A stretch of 64,000 nt of DNA from an uncultured Propionibacteriaceae bacterium (GTDB lineage Bacteria; Actinomycetota; Actinomycetes; Propionibacteriales; Propionibacteriaceae): positions 1 to 64,000 of the forward strand of contig CALIWR010000030.1 in the NCBI GenBank assembly GCA_938046585.1, given 5' to 3'. Of this stretch, positions 18,042 through 25,855 are shown in pieces; within the stretch, counting starts at the first letter, position 1; the number at the start of each line of letters is the position of its first letter. A program made the translations under genes and the position numbers. The notes under the pieces are model-generated. The model was not told the DNA's origin. It made no database searches and worked only from the letters and a program-made list of their open reading frames with translations.

Positions 18042-18093
18042 TTGCAATGTACAACGACATCGTTGTATTCTTTGTACTACGAATCCGTCGTAG
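18042..18093 (+). promoter_or_regulatory. Promoter with an operator palindrome between -35 and -10
   Basis: TTGCAA (18042-18047) and TATTCT (18066-18071) are spaced 18 bp. Between them lies a perfect inverted repeat TACAACGA-CA-TCGTTGTA (18050-18067) that fills the spacer, the classic position for a repressor operator. A second inverted repeat, CTACGA-N5-TCGTAG (18077-18093), spans the expected transcription start. The promoter serves the 90-aa gene at 18107 and probably the P-loop/TPR gene behind it. The repressor is not identifiable. Confidence 0.6.
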
Positions 18094-18106
18094 ATCGGAG
18101 GAAACC

Positions 18107-18379
18107 ATGGATCAGTACGATCCTCGTCACGATGCCGACCGGACGGTCTCGATCGCTGTCCAAGAGCTGCGAGTGCGGGACCTCGTGATTCGCACGGCGC
18201 GAACCTGCGTCACCCGCCGCACCACCTGGGTGGTGCTGCAGTCAATCCACACGATCAGCACAGACGGCCAGGCTCTGGACAGGCCCTGGCCAGCCATCAT
18301 GGGCATAGTGCTGAACCTGACCATGGCGGTACTCCAGGACGTGCACTCACGACGTCGGGAGACCCGCTCTGATTCTTGA
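18107..18379 (+). CDS. 90-aa hypothetical protein under an operator-controlled promoter
   Basis: The start is ATG 18107 with GGAGG five bases upstream (18097-18101). The frame is open further left, but only across the promoter. No family is recognised. The N-terminus is charged (MDQYDPRHDADRTVS), a basic middle follows (VIRTARTCVTRRTTWVVLQS), then an amphipathic helix-like stretch (AIMGIVLNLTMAVLQDV) and an Arg-rich end. There is no clear DNA-binding helix-turn-helix and no signal peptide. The next gene starts 45 bp downstream on the same strand, so the two probably form an operon. It may be the partner or regulator of the TPR ATPase. Confidence 0.6.
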   Translation: MDQYDPRHDADRTVSIAVQELRVRDLVIRTARTCVTRRTTWVVLQSIHTISTDGQALDRPWPAIMGIVLNLTMAVLQDVHSRRRETRSDS

Positions 18380-18424
18380 TGCCCTCCGCTCAGCCAGCGT
18401 CCTCTTCCCGTACGGTAGGCGACC

Positions 18425-20992
18425 ATGAGCGTCATCTCTCGGTATACGCCCTCGACTATGGCGGCCGAGCAGCTGGAGAAGCTCTTTGTGGTTCGCGAGC
18501 CGATCCTCGAGATGCTGATGCAGCGGGTCCGGGAATTAGGGACCACCCCGAGCCCGCATCACACACTGCTGGTGGGCCCTCGGGGTTCAGGCAAGACCCA
18601 CCTGATCTCGCTCGTGTATCACCGCTCCCAGGCCCTCATCCGTGAGAAGGCTGGTTTTCGGATCGCCTGGTTGCCGGAGGATCCCTGGACGATCGTCTCG
18701 TACGGGCGGCTGCTGGCTGCCATCGGAGAGCGTCTCTCGTGGGATGCGTCTCAGGAGCGAGACGAACAGAGGTTGGAGGTCGCCCTGCGGCGCAGCATCC
18801 AGGAGGATGGGCCGGCGCTGGTACTGCTGGAGAACCTCGACCAGATCCTCGATGGTCTCGGGGATCTCGGGCAGCAACGGTTGCGGCACCTGCTGCAGAC
18901 CGAGCCGGGGTTGCTGGTGATCGGCAGCACCACCCGGCTGGACCGAAACCTCTCTCGGCAGAACCATCCTTTCTTCGGCTTCTTTGACACTATCCGGCTG
19001 TCACCGTTCTCTGCCGAGGATGCGCGGCTGATGCTGTTGGCGTTGGCGCAGGAGTCTGGTGACCGGGAATTGCAGGATCGGTTGGAGCGCGACCAGGATC
19101 TGGCCCGTCTTCGTACGATTGCCCATCTTGCGGGAGGCCAACCCCGGATTTGGGCGATGTTCGGCAGTGCGCTCACCGTTGGCAGATTGCAGCAGCTGTC
19201 GACTTTCTTCCTCGAGCGCTTCGATGATCTGACCCCCTACTACCAGAGTCGGTTGGAGCAGCTGTCGCCTCAGCAGCGGCTGATCGTGGCCGAGCTCGCC
19301 GCCGCCGACCGGCCACTGCCGGTGAAAGAGTTGGCCGATCGGGTTGGCGCGGACCAGCGCAGCATCGCCAAGGCGATGGGCGATCTGCAAGATCGTGGCT
19401 GGGTACAGCCGGCGACGACGATCTTCGCCCAGTATCTGGATCGGCGGCGCACCTACTATGAGCTGGCTGAACCGCTGGTCAGGCTCGCCTTCCAGATCAA
19501 GGAGCAGCGGGGAGAACCCCTCCCGATCATCGTCGACTTCCTGATCAGTTGGTTCGACCACGAGCAACTGTTCGACTCCGACGACAACGTGTACAGGCGG
19601 GCCGCGCTGGCCGCAATGGAAAGCAACGAGGGTCTGGGGTTAGCGCGACGGCTCACCAGTCTTCCGGTCACAAGGATCCCCTCGCTCAACCTCTTGGGCC
19701 AGGCCGAGGATGCCCTGGCCGCGCTTAGCGCCCATAACGCCGAGCCGCTGATGTCGCTGCCGAACACGGTGCGGCAGGCCGTCGAATCGCGAATCGGAAA
19801 GGACGGCGACACCCGGCCGATGCGGCGGATCCTGCTCAAGATGGCCCTGAACGAGGTGGGCGATGTTCCGCAACGCGGCATCAATCCTGAGTGGGTAGAC
19901 CGGGCCGAACGACTGGACGAAGAAGAAGGCTCACCCACCACGAGGGTGCTCCTGCTCGGCTGGCTGGCGGCCTCGTGGCGCTTCGATGAGGCCGAGGCCG
20001 TGTTAGCCACCATCTCCTCCACCCCGGAACGATTCATCGGCAGGGACACCCTGGCTCAGGCCTATCAGGTTGCCGGGATGCTAGACCAGGCGATCCCCCT
20101 GTTCGAGCAGAACCTCACCGACCGCGAACGCATCCTCGGACCCCACCACCCCCACACCCTGACCAGCCGAGGCAACCTCGCCGTCGCCTGGCATACTGCT
20201 GGGAATCTCGACCAGGCCATCGCCCTGTTCGAGCAGAACCTCACCGACCGCGAACGCATCCTTGGGCCCCGCCACCTTGACACCCTGACCAGCCGGAACA
20301 ACCTCGCCTACGCCTACCAGGATGCTGGGAACCTCGACCAGGCCATCACCCTGCACGAGCAAACCCTCGCCGACTACGAGCAGGTCCTTGGGCCCCGCCA
20401 CCTTGACACCCTGACCAGCCGGAACAACCTCGCCTACGCCTACCAGGATGCTGGGAACCTCGACCAGGCCATCACCCTGCACGAGCAAACCCTCGCCGAC
20501 TACGAGCAGGTCCTTGGGCCCCGCCACCTTGACACCCTGACCAGCCGCAACAACCTCGCCAACGCCTACCGGGACGCGGGGAACCTCGACCAGGCCATCA
20601 CCCTGCACGAGCAAACCCTCGCCGACCGCGAACGCATCCTCGGGCCCCGCCACCCCCACACCCTGACCAGCCGCAACAACCTCGCCCTCGCCTACCAGGA
20701 TGCTGGGAACCTCGACCGGGCCATCGCCCTGTTCGAGCAGAACCTCACCGACCAAGAGCAGATCCTTGGACCCCACCACCCTGACACCCTGGCCAGCCGA
20801 GGCAACCTCGCCGGCGCCTACCGGGACGCGGGGCGGGTCGATGAGGCAATTCATCTCTATGAGCAGGCCCTGGCTGTGGCGCAGGAGGTGCTGAATCCTG
20901 AGCACGGCATCCTCACCAGGATTCGCAGGGGGCTGGACCAAGCGCTCAAGGCGCGAGGCTCGGGCTCCGGAACGGGTCAGATTGTGGGCTGA
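18425..20992 (+). CDS. P-loop ATPase-winged helix-TPR protein (STAND-like)
   Basis: The 855-aa signalling-type ATPase starts with an AAA/STAND-like core: Walker A LLVGPRGSGKTH near residue 51 and Walker B ALVLLENLDQIL near residue 131. A sensor-like segment (GLLVIGSTTRLDRN) and a winged-helix region around residues 280-345 (PLPVKELADRVGADQRSIAKAMGDL) follow. From residue 553 there are six 42-residue TPR units of kinesin-light-chain type (consensus LDQAIxLxEQxLxDxExxLG) and a partial seventh, whose DNA repeats every 126 bp. Units 3 and 4 are almost identical, which implies recent duplication. Such proteins sense a ligand or partner through the TPR solenoid. A role in stress or phage response is possible but not shown. 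Confidence 0.8.
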   Translation: MSVISRYTPSTMAAEQLEKLFVVREPILEMLMQRVRELGTTPSPHHTLLVGPRGSGKTHLISLVYHRSQALIREKAGFRIAWLPEDPWTIVSYGRLLAAIGERLSWDASQERDEQRLEVALRRSIQEDGPALVLLENLDQILDGLGDLGQQRLRHLLQTEPGLLVIGSTTRLDRNLSRQNHPFFGFFDTIRLSPFSAEDARLMLLALAQESGDRELQDRLERDQDLARLRTIAHLAGGQPRIWAMFGSALTVGRLQQLSTFFLERFDDLTPYYQSRLEQLSPQQRLIVAELAAADRPLPVKELADRVGADQRSIAKAMGDLQDRGWVQPATTIFAQYLDRRRTYYELAEPLVRLAFQIKEQRGEPLPIIVDFLISWFDHEQLFDSDDNVYRRAALAAMESNEGLGLARRLTSLPVTRIPSLNLLGQAEDALAALSAHNAEPLMSLPNTVRQAVESRIGKDGDTRPMRRILLKMALNEVGDVPQRGINPEWVDRAERLDEEEGSPTTRVLLLGWLAASWRFDEAEAVLATISSTPERFIGRDTLAQAYQVAGMLDQAIPLFEQNLTDRERILGPHHPHTLTSRGNLAVAWHTAGNLDQAIALFEQNLTDRERILGPRHLDTLTSRNNLAYAYQDAGNLDQAITLHEQTLADYEQVLGPRHLDTLTSRNNLAYAYQDAGNLDQAITLHEQTLADYEQVLGPRHLDTLTSRNNLANAYRDAGNLDQAITLHEQTLADRERILGPRHPHTLTSRNNLALAYQDAGNLDRAIALFEQNLTDQEQILGPHHPDTLASRGNLAGAYRDAGRVDEAIHLYEQALAVAQEVLNPEHGILTRIRRGLDQALKARGSGSGTGQIVG
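20081..20962 (+). repeat. 126-bp coding repeat array (TPR units)
   Basis: Unit starts fall at 20081, 20207, 20333, 20459, 20585, 20711 and 20837, exactly 126 bp apart. Neighbouring units are near-identical at the DNA level, not just in protein. The second unit matches the unit at 54875-55000 on the opposite strand with one mismatch over a 117-bp stretch, so the array is also part of an inverted repeat spanning 35 kb. Confidence 0.9.
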
Positions 20993-21026
20993 GGCGCAGG
21001 CTTGCCCTTCAGTGCGGGCAGGGCAC

Positions 21027-21060
21027 GGCCCGGGCAGGACTCTAGGTCTCCACCCGGGCC
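21027..21060. terminator. Hairpin between convergent genes
   Basis: GGCCCGGG (21027-21034) and CCCGGGCC (21053-21060) form a perfect 8-bp stem with an 18-nt loop. It lies between the ends of the TPR gene and the convergent SH3-domain gene, where it could terminate both. No U-tract is present. Confidence 0.45.
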
Positions 21061-21079
21061 GGGGTCGGGGGGTGAGGGG

Positions 21080-22408
21080 CTATTTCACCGTGATGTGGAC
21101 ATGGTCTTTGTGGTTAGCGGTGTCACCGCCGCGGTTAGCCATAAAGCGCCAGCCCTCGTGGGCGCGGGCGGTGCTCCAGATCCGCTGGTTGAAGATGATG
21201 TACTCGATCCCGAGGCGGTCGGCGTTCGCCTTGAAATAGTCGGCGATCTCTTGGCCCAGGGCCTGGTTGGAGCGGTAGTTCGGGAGCATGATGTCAACCG
21301 CGCGGCCGCTGGGGTGGTCGGGCAGCGGGTCCGGCCGTACGCCGTAGTAGGTGGTGATCATCGGGAACCGGGCCCGAGACTCGGCCACCACCGCCTTAGT
21401 CCTCGGCCGCAGACCCTCCAGGCCCTTCGAATCCCCGGAGTCGACGGTAGGCGCGGTCGCGGACAGATACCGCGCGGTCACCCAGCGCAACGCGTTGCGG
21501 TGGATTACCTGGGCCCGGCCGTGCTGCACCACGCCGGTGATCGGCAGCGCGGTGCCCTTCGGGACCTCGGTCAGGGTCTCCGACGAGCCATCGGAGGTAG
21601 TCCGGATATCGAGGGCGACCGTGGCGTACCGGATGCCGGCGGGCGCCGGCAGCGACGGGGCCGACGGCCCGGCTGAGCCTGCGGCGACGAGATAGCGGGC
21701 GTTCACCCAGCGCACCGCGCCCTGGTGGACGATCTGCGCCATCGCGTTCTCGACCACCCCGGTGACGTTGAGGATGGTGCCGGACGGGACATCACCGAGG
21801 TTGTGGAAGTCGGATCCGGAGGTGGTCCGGATCATCAGCGCGGCGGTCGCCCGGGCCTGCCCCCGCACCGCGGGCAGCCGGGGCGCGGTGACCTCGTGGG
21901 TGCCGTTGCGCTGAACCCAGGCCGCCGAAATCCAGCGGCCGTCGATCAGCTGGTGGTAGCCGTTACTCGTGGCCCCGTTCAACCAGCAGGTACCCCCCTT
22001 GGGCAGGACCGTACTGACCGGGAAGCGGGTACCCGGGCCGACCCGGACGTTGACGTCCTCCAGGGCCCGGGCGGTCAGCGCTGAACGGTTCTCGGCCCGG
22101 GGTGCCGCGGCGGTGTCGGAGCCCGCCAGGTACTGCGACGACACGTACCCGGCGCGGCCGTGGTAGCTGACCGGGGTCCAGCCGCGTACGGAGGGGCCGG
22201 TGGCGGTGATCCGGGTGCCCGGGTAGAGGACCCCGAGGATCGAGCGGGAAGTGCCGGGGCCGGACCTGACGTTCACCGCCGTGGTGGCAGTCATGATCCC
22301 GCTCGCCGAGGCATGCGAACCGGCCACCAGGCCGGAGATCCCAGACAGGCTGACAGCCAGCGCCGCCGTCACGGCAGCTATGCGGCAACCCCGCAGCACG
22401 ATGTTCAT
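21080..22408 (-). CDS. Secreted SH3-domain protein with M15-like peptidase domain
   Basis: The 442-aa protein begins at ATG 22408 with GGGGGAG upstream. A signal peptide (CRIAAVTAALAVSLSGISGLVAG, cleaved near SHASA) directs it out of the cell. Three bacterial SH3-like segments follow (VNVRSGPGTSRSILGVLYPG near residue 45, VNVRVGPGTRFPVSTVL, and further RTTS repeats). The C-terminal ~110 residues carry PSGRAVDIMLPNYRS and NHKDHVHITVK, the His/Asp/His pattern of D-Ala-D-Ala carboxypeptidase-like (M15-type) or related zinc domains. A role in peptidoglycan binding and cleavage is likely. It is divergent from the zincin gene. Confidence 0.8.
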   Translation of the reverse strand: MNIVLRGCRIAAVTAALAVSLSGISGLVAGSHASASGIMTATTAVNVRSGPGTSRSILGVLYPGTRITATGPSVRGWTPVSYHGRAGYVSSQYLAGSDTAAAPRAENRSALTARALEDVNVRVGPGTRFPVSTVLPKGGTCWLNGATSNGYHQLIDGRWISAAWVQRNGTHEVTAPRLPAVRGQARATAALMIRTTSGSDFHNLGDVPSGTILNVTGVVENAMAQIVHQGAVRWVNARYLVAAGSAGPSAPSLPAPAGIRYATVALDIRTTSDGSSETLTEVPKGTALPITGVVQHGRAQVIHRNALRWVTARYLSATAPTVDSGDSKGLEGLRPRTKAVVAESRARFPMITTYYGVRPDPLPDHPSGRAVDIMLPNYRSNQALGQEIADYFKANADRLGIEYIIFNQRIWSTARAHEGWRFMANRGGDTANHKDHVHITVK

Positions 22409-22574
22409 CTCTCCCCCTGTCGGCAGGTCAGCCGGCCCGCCCATCGCCGTCTCGTTCCACAACACCCATCACAGGAGTCTCACCTGGCTCAGGTGCCTGT
22501 CGACCGTAAGCTCACCGGCAGGCCAGGAACAATCCCCGAAAGTTCGCAATACCCCTCGCTGAAAGGCCCATAGG

Positions 22575-22937
22575 ATGAGGTCCGTGCCGGTGACGATCAG
22601 CGACGACGACTTCGACAAGCTGGTCTCGACAGCCCTCGACCAGATCCCCGACGAGCTCGCTGAACTGGTCGACAATGCGGTGGTGTTGGTCGAGGCGAAG
22701 CCGCCTCCGCAGGAGCCCGAGCTCCTCGGCCTGTACGAAGGAATCCCAATCACAGAAAGAGATTCCTGGTACTCGGGGGTGCTGCCCGACCGGATCTTCG
22801 TGTACCGAGAGCCACTGCTGCGGATGTGCGACTCGTACGACGAGCTGGTCGACGAGATCGCCGTCACCGTGATCCACGAGGTGGCCCACCACTTCGGCAT
22901 CGACGACGAACGGCTACACGAACTGGGATGGGCGTAA
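22575..22937 (+). CDS. Small zincin-like metallopeptidase (PF06262 family)
   Basis: The 120-aa protein has the extended zinc motif VIHEVAHHFGIDDERLHELGW, in which the two His of HEVAH, the later Asp/His region and the catalytic Glu define the minimal zincin family. The N-terminal half is acidic (LDQIPDELAELVDNAVVLVE). The family is widespread in actinobacteria, cytoplasmic, and without an assigned substrate. The ATG has GG-rich sequence upstream. The gene stands alone between divergent and convergent neighbours. Confidence 0.9.
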   Translation: MRSVPVTISDDDFDKLVSTALDQIPDELAELVDNAVVLVEAKPPPQEPELLGLYEGIPITERDSWYSGVLPDRIFVYREPLLRMCDSYDELVDEIAVTVIHEVAHHFGIDDERLHELGWA

Positions 22938-23006
22938 ACCGGCCTAATCTCGATTTCGTGAGAGCCTCAAGCCTCACTGGAGACTCTGGGTGGAATTACA
23001 CCAGTG

Positions 23007-23645
23007 TCATGCGTCGTCGATGAAGACCCAGCTGCCCGACTCGGTACTAACCCAGGCCCGTACCGGGACAACGGCGTCGTCAGGAACCCAGCCCGCCTGC
23101 AACGTGATCCGGTCCAAGGGCCGGCAGCCCAGGGTTGCCGCGATCTGCTGCCGGGTCTCAGCGTCGGCCTCGACCACGACCACCGCCAGCAGATCCTGGA
23201 CCGCGTTCACGGCCAAAGTGTCGAGGCTGTCGGCCTCCACCTCGCCGGCCACCAGGACCAGGCCCCGGTCGCGGTGGCGGACCTGTTCCAGAATCGGCAG
23301 CGCCTCCCGGATCGAGCCGATCGCGTCGACCACCACGACCAGCGGCCCGCGCAGCACCGCCCGGGACCGGTCGTTGCCGAAGCGGTGGTCAGCCCAGCCG
23401 GCCGGAAGCGTCAGCCGGGCCTGGTCCACGTCGAGGTCGTCGGTCGCCGGCGCAGTACGGGACGTGGCCGGCTGGTTGGCCTCGGCCGCTGACAGGTACC
23501 GCGGCGGCGCCTGCTGCGAGAAGCCAGGGATTTCCCGGTCCGGTGGCTCGGTGGCCCGCCGACGCGACCGGCGATCAGCCACTACGGCCAGCGCCAGCGC
23601 GGCGGCGCCAAATACCGCAGCCACGATCAGGACCGGCCAGGACAT
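23007..23645 (-). CDS. Membrane-anchored protein with GroEL apical-domain-like region
   Basis: The 212-aa protein starts at ATG 23645 (MSWPVLIVAAVFGAAALALAVV is an N-terminal TM helix, followed by an Arg-rich stop-transfer RRSRRR). After a ~40-residue linker the C-terminal domain reads ILEQVRHRDRGLVLVAGEVE and LDTLAVNAVQDLLAVVVVEA. These align with the GroEL apical-domain segment of the form LLPLLEKV..GKPLLIIAEDVEGEAL.TLVVNK..G. No equatorial ATPase or intermediate domain is present. It could bind unfolded substrates at the membrane, but nothing here shows it. The homology is from memory of GroEL and should be tested. It lies between a zincin gene and tRNA-Lys. Confidence 0.65.
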   Translation of the reverse strand: MSWPVLIVAAVFGAAALALAVVADRRSRRRATEPPDREIPGFSQQAPPRYLSAAEANQPATSRTAPATDDLDVDQARLTLPAGWADHRFGNDRSRAVLRGPLVVVVDAIGSIREALPILEQVRHRDRGLVLVAGEVEADSLDTLAVNAVQDLLAVVVVEADAETRQQIAATLGCRPLDRITLQAGWVPDDAVVPVRAWVSTESGSWVFIDDA

Positions 23646-23705
23646 GCTTCCCCGCTGCCTCTTTCGTCGTTCGTCTTCCAGATGGGCTGCTCCGCGGGCC
23701 GTCCG

Positions 23706-23779
23706 TACCCCCACTGGGGCTCGAACCCAGGACCCGCGACTTAAAAGGACGCTGCTCTAACCAACTGAGCTATAGGGGC
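23706..23779 (-). tRNA. tRNA-Lys (TTT)
   Basis: The acceptor GCCCCTA pairs with TGGGGGT with G-U pairs at both ends. The D-arm is AGCTCAGTTGGTTAGAGC. The anticodon loop CTTTTAA gives TTT. The T-arm is CTGGGTTCGAGCCCCAG and the discriminator is A. CCA is not encoded. The anticodon stem GCGTC/GTCGC has a T-T mismatch in its fourth pair, which is unusual. Confidence 0.88.
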
Positions 23780-23808
23780 AGGTTCATTCTAGCCCCAGCC
23801 GAGGGGCG

Positions 23809-24804
23809 TTATCCACGCCATAGCGACTGAGCCGCCGGCACCGGCCTGGAGATCAGCCCGGCTTGGTGCAGGGTGCTGCTCATCTGATCCCAGATCGCCG
23901 GATCCACGGTAGTCGAGATCTCCCCCTGGGCGTCGCGGTACAACTCGCTGGTGGCCTTCAGCACCGCCTCGGCATTGCCGGCCGCATCGGCCTCCGCCAG
24001 GCCTGGCACGTACCGGCGGGCAAGCCGAACCGCCTCGGCTGGGTCCTCGGCGACTGCTCGCATCCCGGCCAGGCTGCCGCGGGTAATGGCCGCGACCAGG
24101 TCTGGGTTGGCCTGGGCGTAGCCGGCAGTGGTGATCAGGCTGGCGCTCACCAGCGGCAGGTCACCGAGCGTGACAACCCGAACCGGTGTGCCGCTGGCGC
24201 GCAGTTGGACCGCGTCACCGTTGACGAAACCCACCACGGCGTCGACCTTCCTGGTGACCAAGGCCGCCTGCTGGGTGTAGCCGATCTCGAGGATCGTGGT
24301 GGTGGACTCGCTGAGCCCGGCCTGGATCAGCCCCAGCTTCAACGCGAACCAGTTCTCGCCGTACCGGCCGGGCAGCCCGACCGTACGGCCCCGCAAGTCC
24401 GCGACCGAGCTGATCGGGGAATCAGCCAGGACCACCAGCCGTACCGGGTAGGAACGGTAGACGCTGGCCACCGCCACCAGCTCGGCGCCGGTCTCGGCCC
24501 GGGCCTGGAGCATCTCGTCCCCGCCGGCGACCACCAGCTGTTCCTGGCCGGTGAGCAGCGCAGTAAACAGCCCCTCCTGCTCCCCGTGGTGACGAAGCGT
24601 CACCGGCGGCTGGTACTGCTGCCGGTCGACAGCCCAGTAGAACGGGGCGAACTGGATGTTCGGGATGTACGTGAGCCCGACCACCGGCCGTTGCGCCGGG
24701 CTGCTGCTCGCGGCCTGGCTGGAGGGCGGGGCCGTTGCTGGTGAGCCACAGCCGGCCAGGGTGAGCAACGCACCAGCCAGCAGGCCACGACGTGAACAGG
24801 GCAT
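23809..24804 (-). CDS. ribY: Riboflavin ABC transporter substrate-binding lipoprotein (RibY-like)
   Basis: The 331-aa protein has a lipoprotein signal with lipobox (LLAGALLTLAGCGSP). The mature NMT1/THI5-like fold reads GLTYIPNIQFAPFYWAVDRQ at its start, with ELVAVASVYRSYPVRLVVL and DAVVGFVNGDAVQLR inside. These proteins bind small aromatic vitamins or precursors. The permease gene immediately upstream is preceded by an FMN riboswitch, so the ligand is most likely riboflavin, as in RibXY systems, rather than a thiamine precursor. That assignment rests on the riboswitch. The gap to ribX is 9 bp, so they form an operon. Confidence 0.8.
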   Translation of the reverse strand: MPCSRRGLLAGALLTLAGCGSPATAPPSSQAASSSPAQRPVVGLTYIPNIQFAPFYWAVDRQQYQPPVTLRHHGEQEGLFTALLTGQEQLVVAGGDEMLQARAETGAELVAVASVYRSYPVRLVVLADSPISSVADLRGRTVGLPGRYGENWFALKLGLIQAGLSESTTTILEIGYTQQAALVTRKVDAVVGFVNGDAVQLRASGTPVRVVTLGDLPLVSASLITTAGYAQANPDLVAAITRGSLAGMRAVAEDPAEAVRLARRYVPGLAEADAAGNAEAVLKATSELYRDAQGEISTTVDPAIWDQMSSTLHQAGLISRPVPAAQSLWRG

Positions 24805-24813
24805 GGATCTCCT

Positions 24814-25590
24814 TTAGTCGGTCAGGCTTCGTACGATGGCCGAGCGGCGTTCCAGGGCCACCAAGACCAGGTACGCGACGGAGGCCACCGCTGCTAGCAG
24901 CAGGACCGTCGCCACCATCCCGGCGGTGTCGACCCGGTCCCGCTGGGAAGTGAGCACCATCCCCAGCCCGCGGCCCCCCATCACCATCTCGCCGACCACG
25001 GCACCGGTCACCGACAACGTGAAACCGTTGCGCAGGCCGGCGAACAGCCACGGCAGCGCCAACGGCAGCTCGACGTGGACCAGCCGCTGCCAGGCATTGG
25101 CGCCGTCGATCCGGGCAGCATCAACCACGGCCCGATCGACATGGCGCAGCCCGGTAGAAGCGGTCACCAGGATCGGGAAGAAGACGATCAGAGCGCATAA
25201 CAGCACGATCGACCACAGCCCGTACCCCACCCAGAGCACCAGCAGCGGCGCCAACGCGACCGCCGGGATCGCCTGGGTCGCGCCTAGGAATGGACGGGTC
25301 GCAGCGTCAGCCCAGCCGCAGCGCAGCAGGATCGCCAGCGGGAGCGCGACCCCGGCCCCGACTAGGCAGCCGAGCACCGCCTCGACCAGGGTCGGCCACA
25401 GGTAGCTGGCGGTGCTGCCGGTGCTGAAGCCGGTGACCAGCTTGACCATCACCGTCTGCGGCTCGGGAACCAGGAAGGCCGGCAGCCGGGCCGCCGCCAG
25501 CAGCCACAGCCCCAGCAGCAGCAGGCATAGCAGCACCGGCGCCACCACGGCTCGCTGCCGTGGCGCCAGTCGTGGCCTGGGTGGTCTCAT
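24814..25590 (-). CDS. ribX: Riboflavin ABC transporter permease (RibX-like)
   Basis: The 258-aa permease is of the SsuC/ThiX/RibX type: about six helices with the EAA loop DAARIDGANAWQRLVHVELP, and PQTVMVKLVTGF near the N-terminus. GGAGGAG precedes ATG 25590. An FMN riboswitch covers the leader 71 nt upstream, making riboflavin the expected substrate. No ATPase gene is adjacent in the operon or elsewhere near it, so the transporter must borrow an energising subunit or use one encoded outside the window. Confidence 0.82.
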   Translation of the reverse strand: MRPPRPRLAPRQRAVVAPVLLCLLLLGLWLLAAARLPAFLVPEPQTVMVKLVTGFSTGSTASYLWPTLVEAVLGCLVGAGVALPLAILLRCGWADAATRPFLGATQAIPAVALAPLLVLWVGYGLWSIVLLCALIVFFPILVTASTGLRHVDRAVVDAARIDGANAWQRLVHVELPLALPWLFAGLRNGFTLSVTGAVVGEMVMGGRGLGMVLTSQRDRVDTAGMVATVLLLAAVASVAYLVLVALERRSAIVRSLTD

Positions 25591-25660
25591 CCGCTCCTCC
25601 GGTCGTGCGTGCGACCGGGGTACGGCGCGAAGCAGCAGGACCCGCCATCACGCAGGCCTC

Positions 25661-25792
25661 GTGCCACCTCCCATCCGGACTTTCACCGTCGGTCCTGGAC
25701 TTCCACCAGGTCAACCGAACCAACAGGGCTGCCTGCCGGTTCGGGTCGCGGACTATCACCGCCGGTTCGGGTTTTCACCGACCCCGGAGCAC
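25661..25792 (-). promoter_or_regulatory. FMN riboswitch (RFN element)
   Basis: On the minus strand the conserved RFN blocks occur in order: CCGGGGTCGGTG at the 5' side, CCGGCGGTGATAGTCCGCGAC (first conserved hairpin junction), a variable arm, GACCGACGGTGAAAGTCCGG, then ATGGGAGGTGGCAC, closing the P1 helix with the initial GTGC. The core 'CCGGCGGT...AGTCCGCGAC' and 'GACGGTGAAAGTCCGGATGGGAG' signatures are specific for FMN aptamers. It would shut off ribXY when FMN is abundant. About 70 nt separate it from the ribX start; whether control is by termination or RBS masking is not clear. Confidence 0.95.
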
Positions 25793-25855
25793 GTATGCAG
25801 CGCACATCCTAGCGTCCGGACTCGGTTGCGTGATCCACTCACGAACGACGCCGGG

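Noticed and set aside
20081..20941. 286-codon minus-strand frame over the other TPR array
   Set aside because: Same effect: antisense reflection of the repeated TPR codons of the 18425 gene.
20081..20962. The repeat array as a possible CRISPR
   Set aside because: Repeats are contiguous 126-bp coding units without unique spacers.
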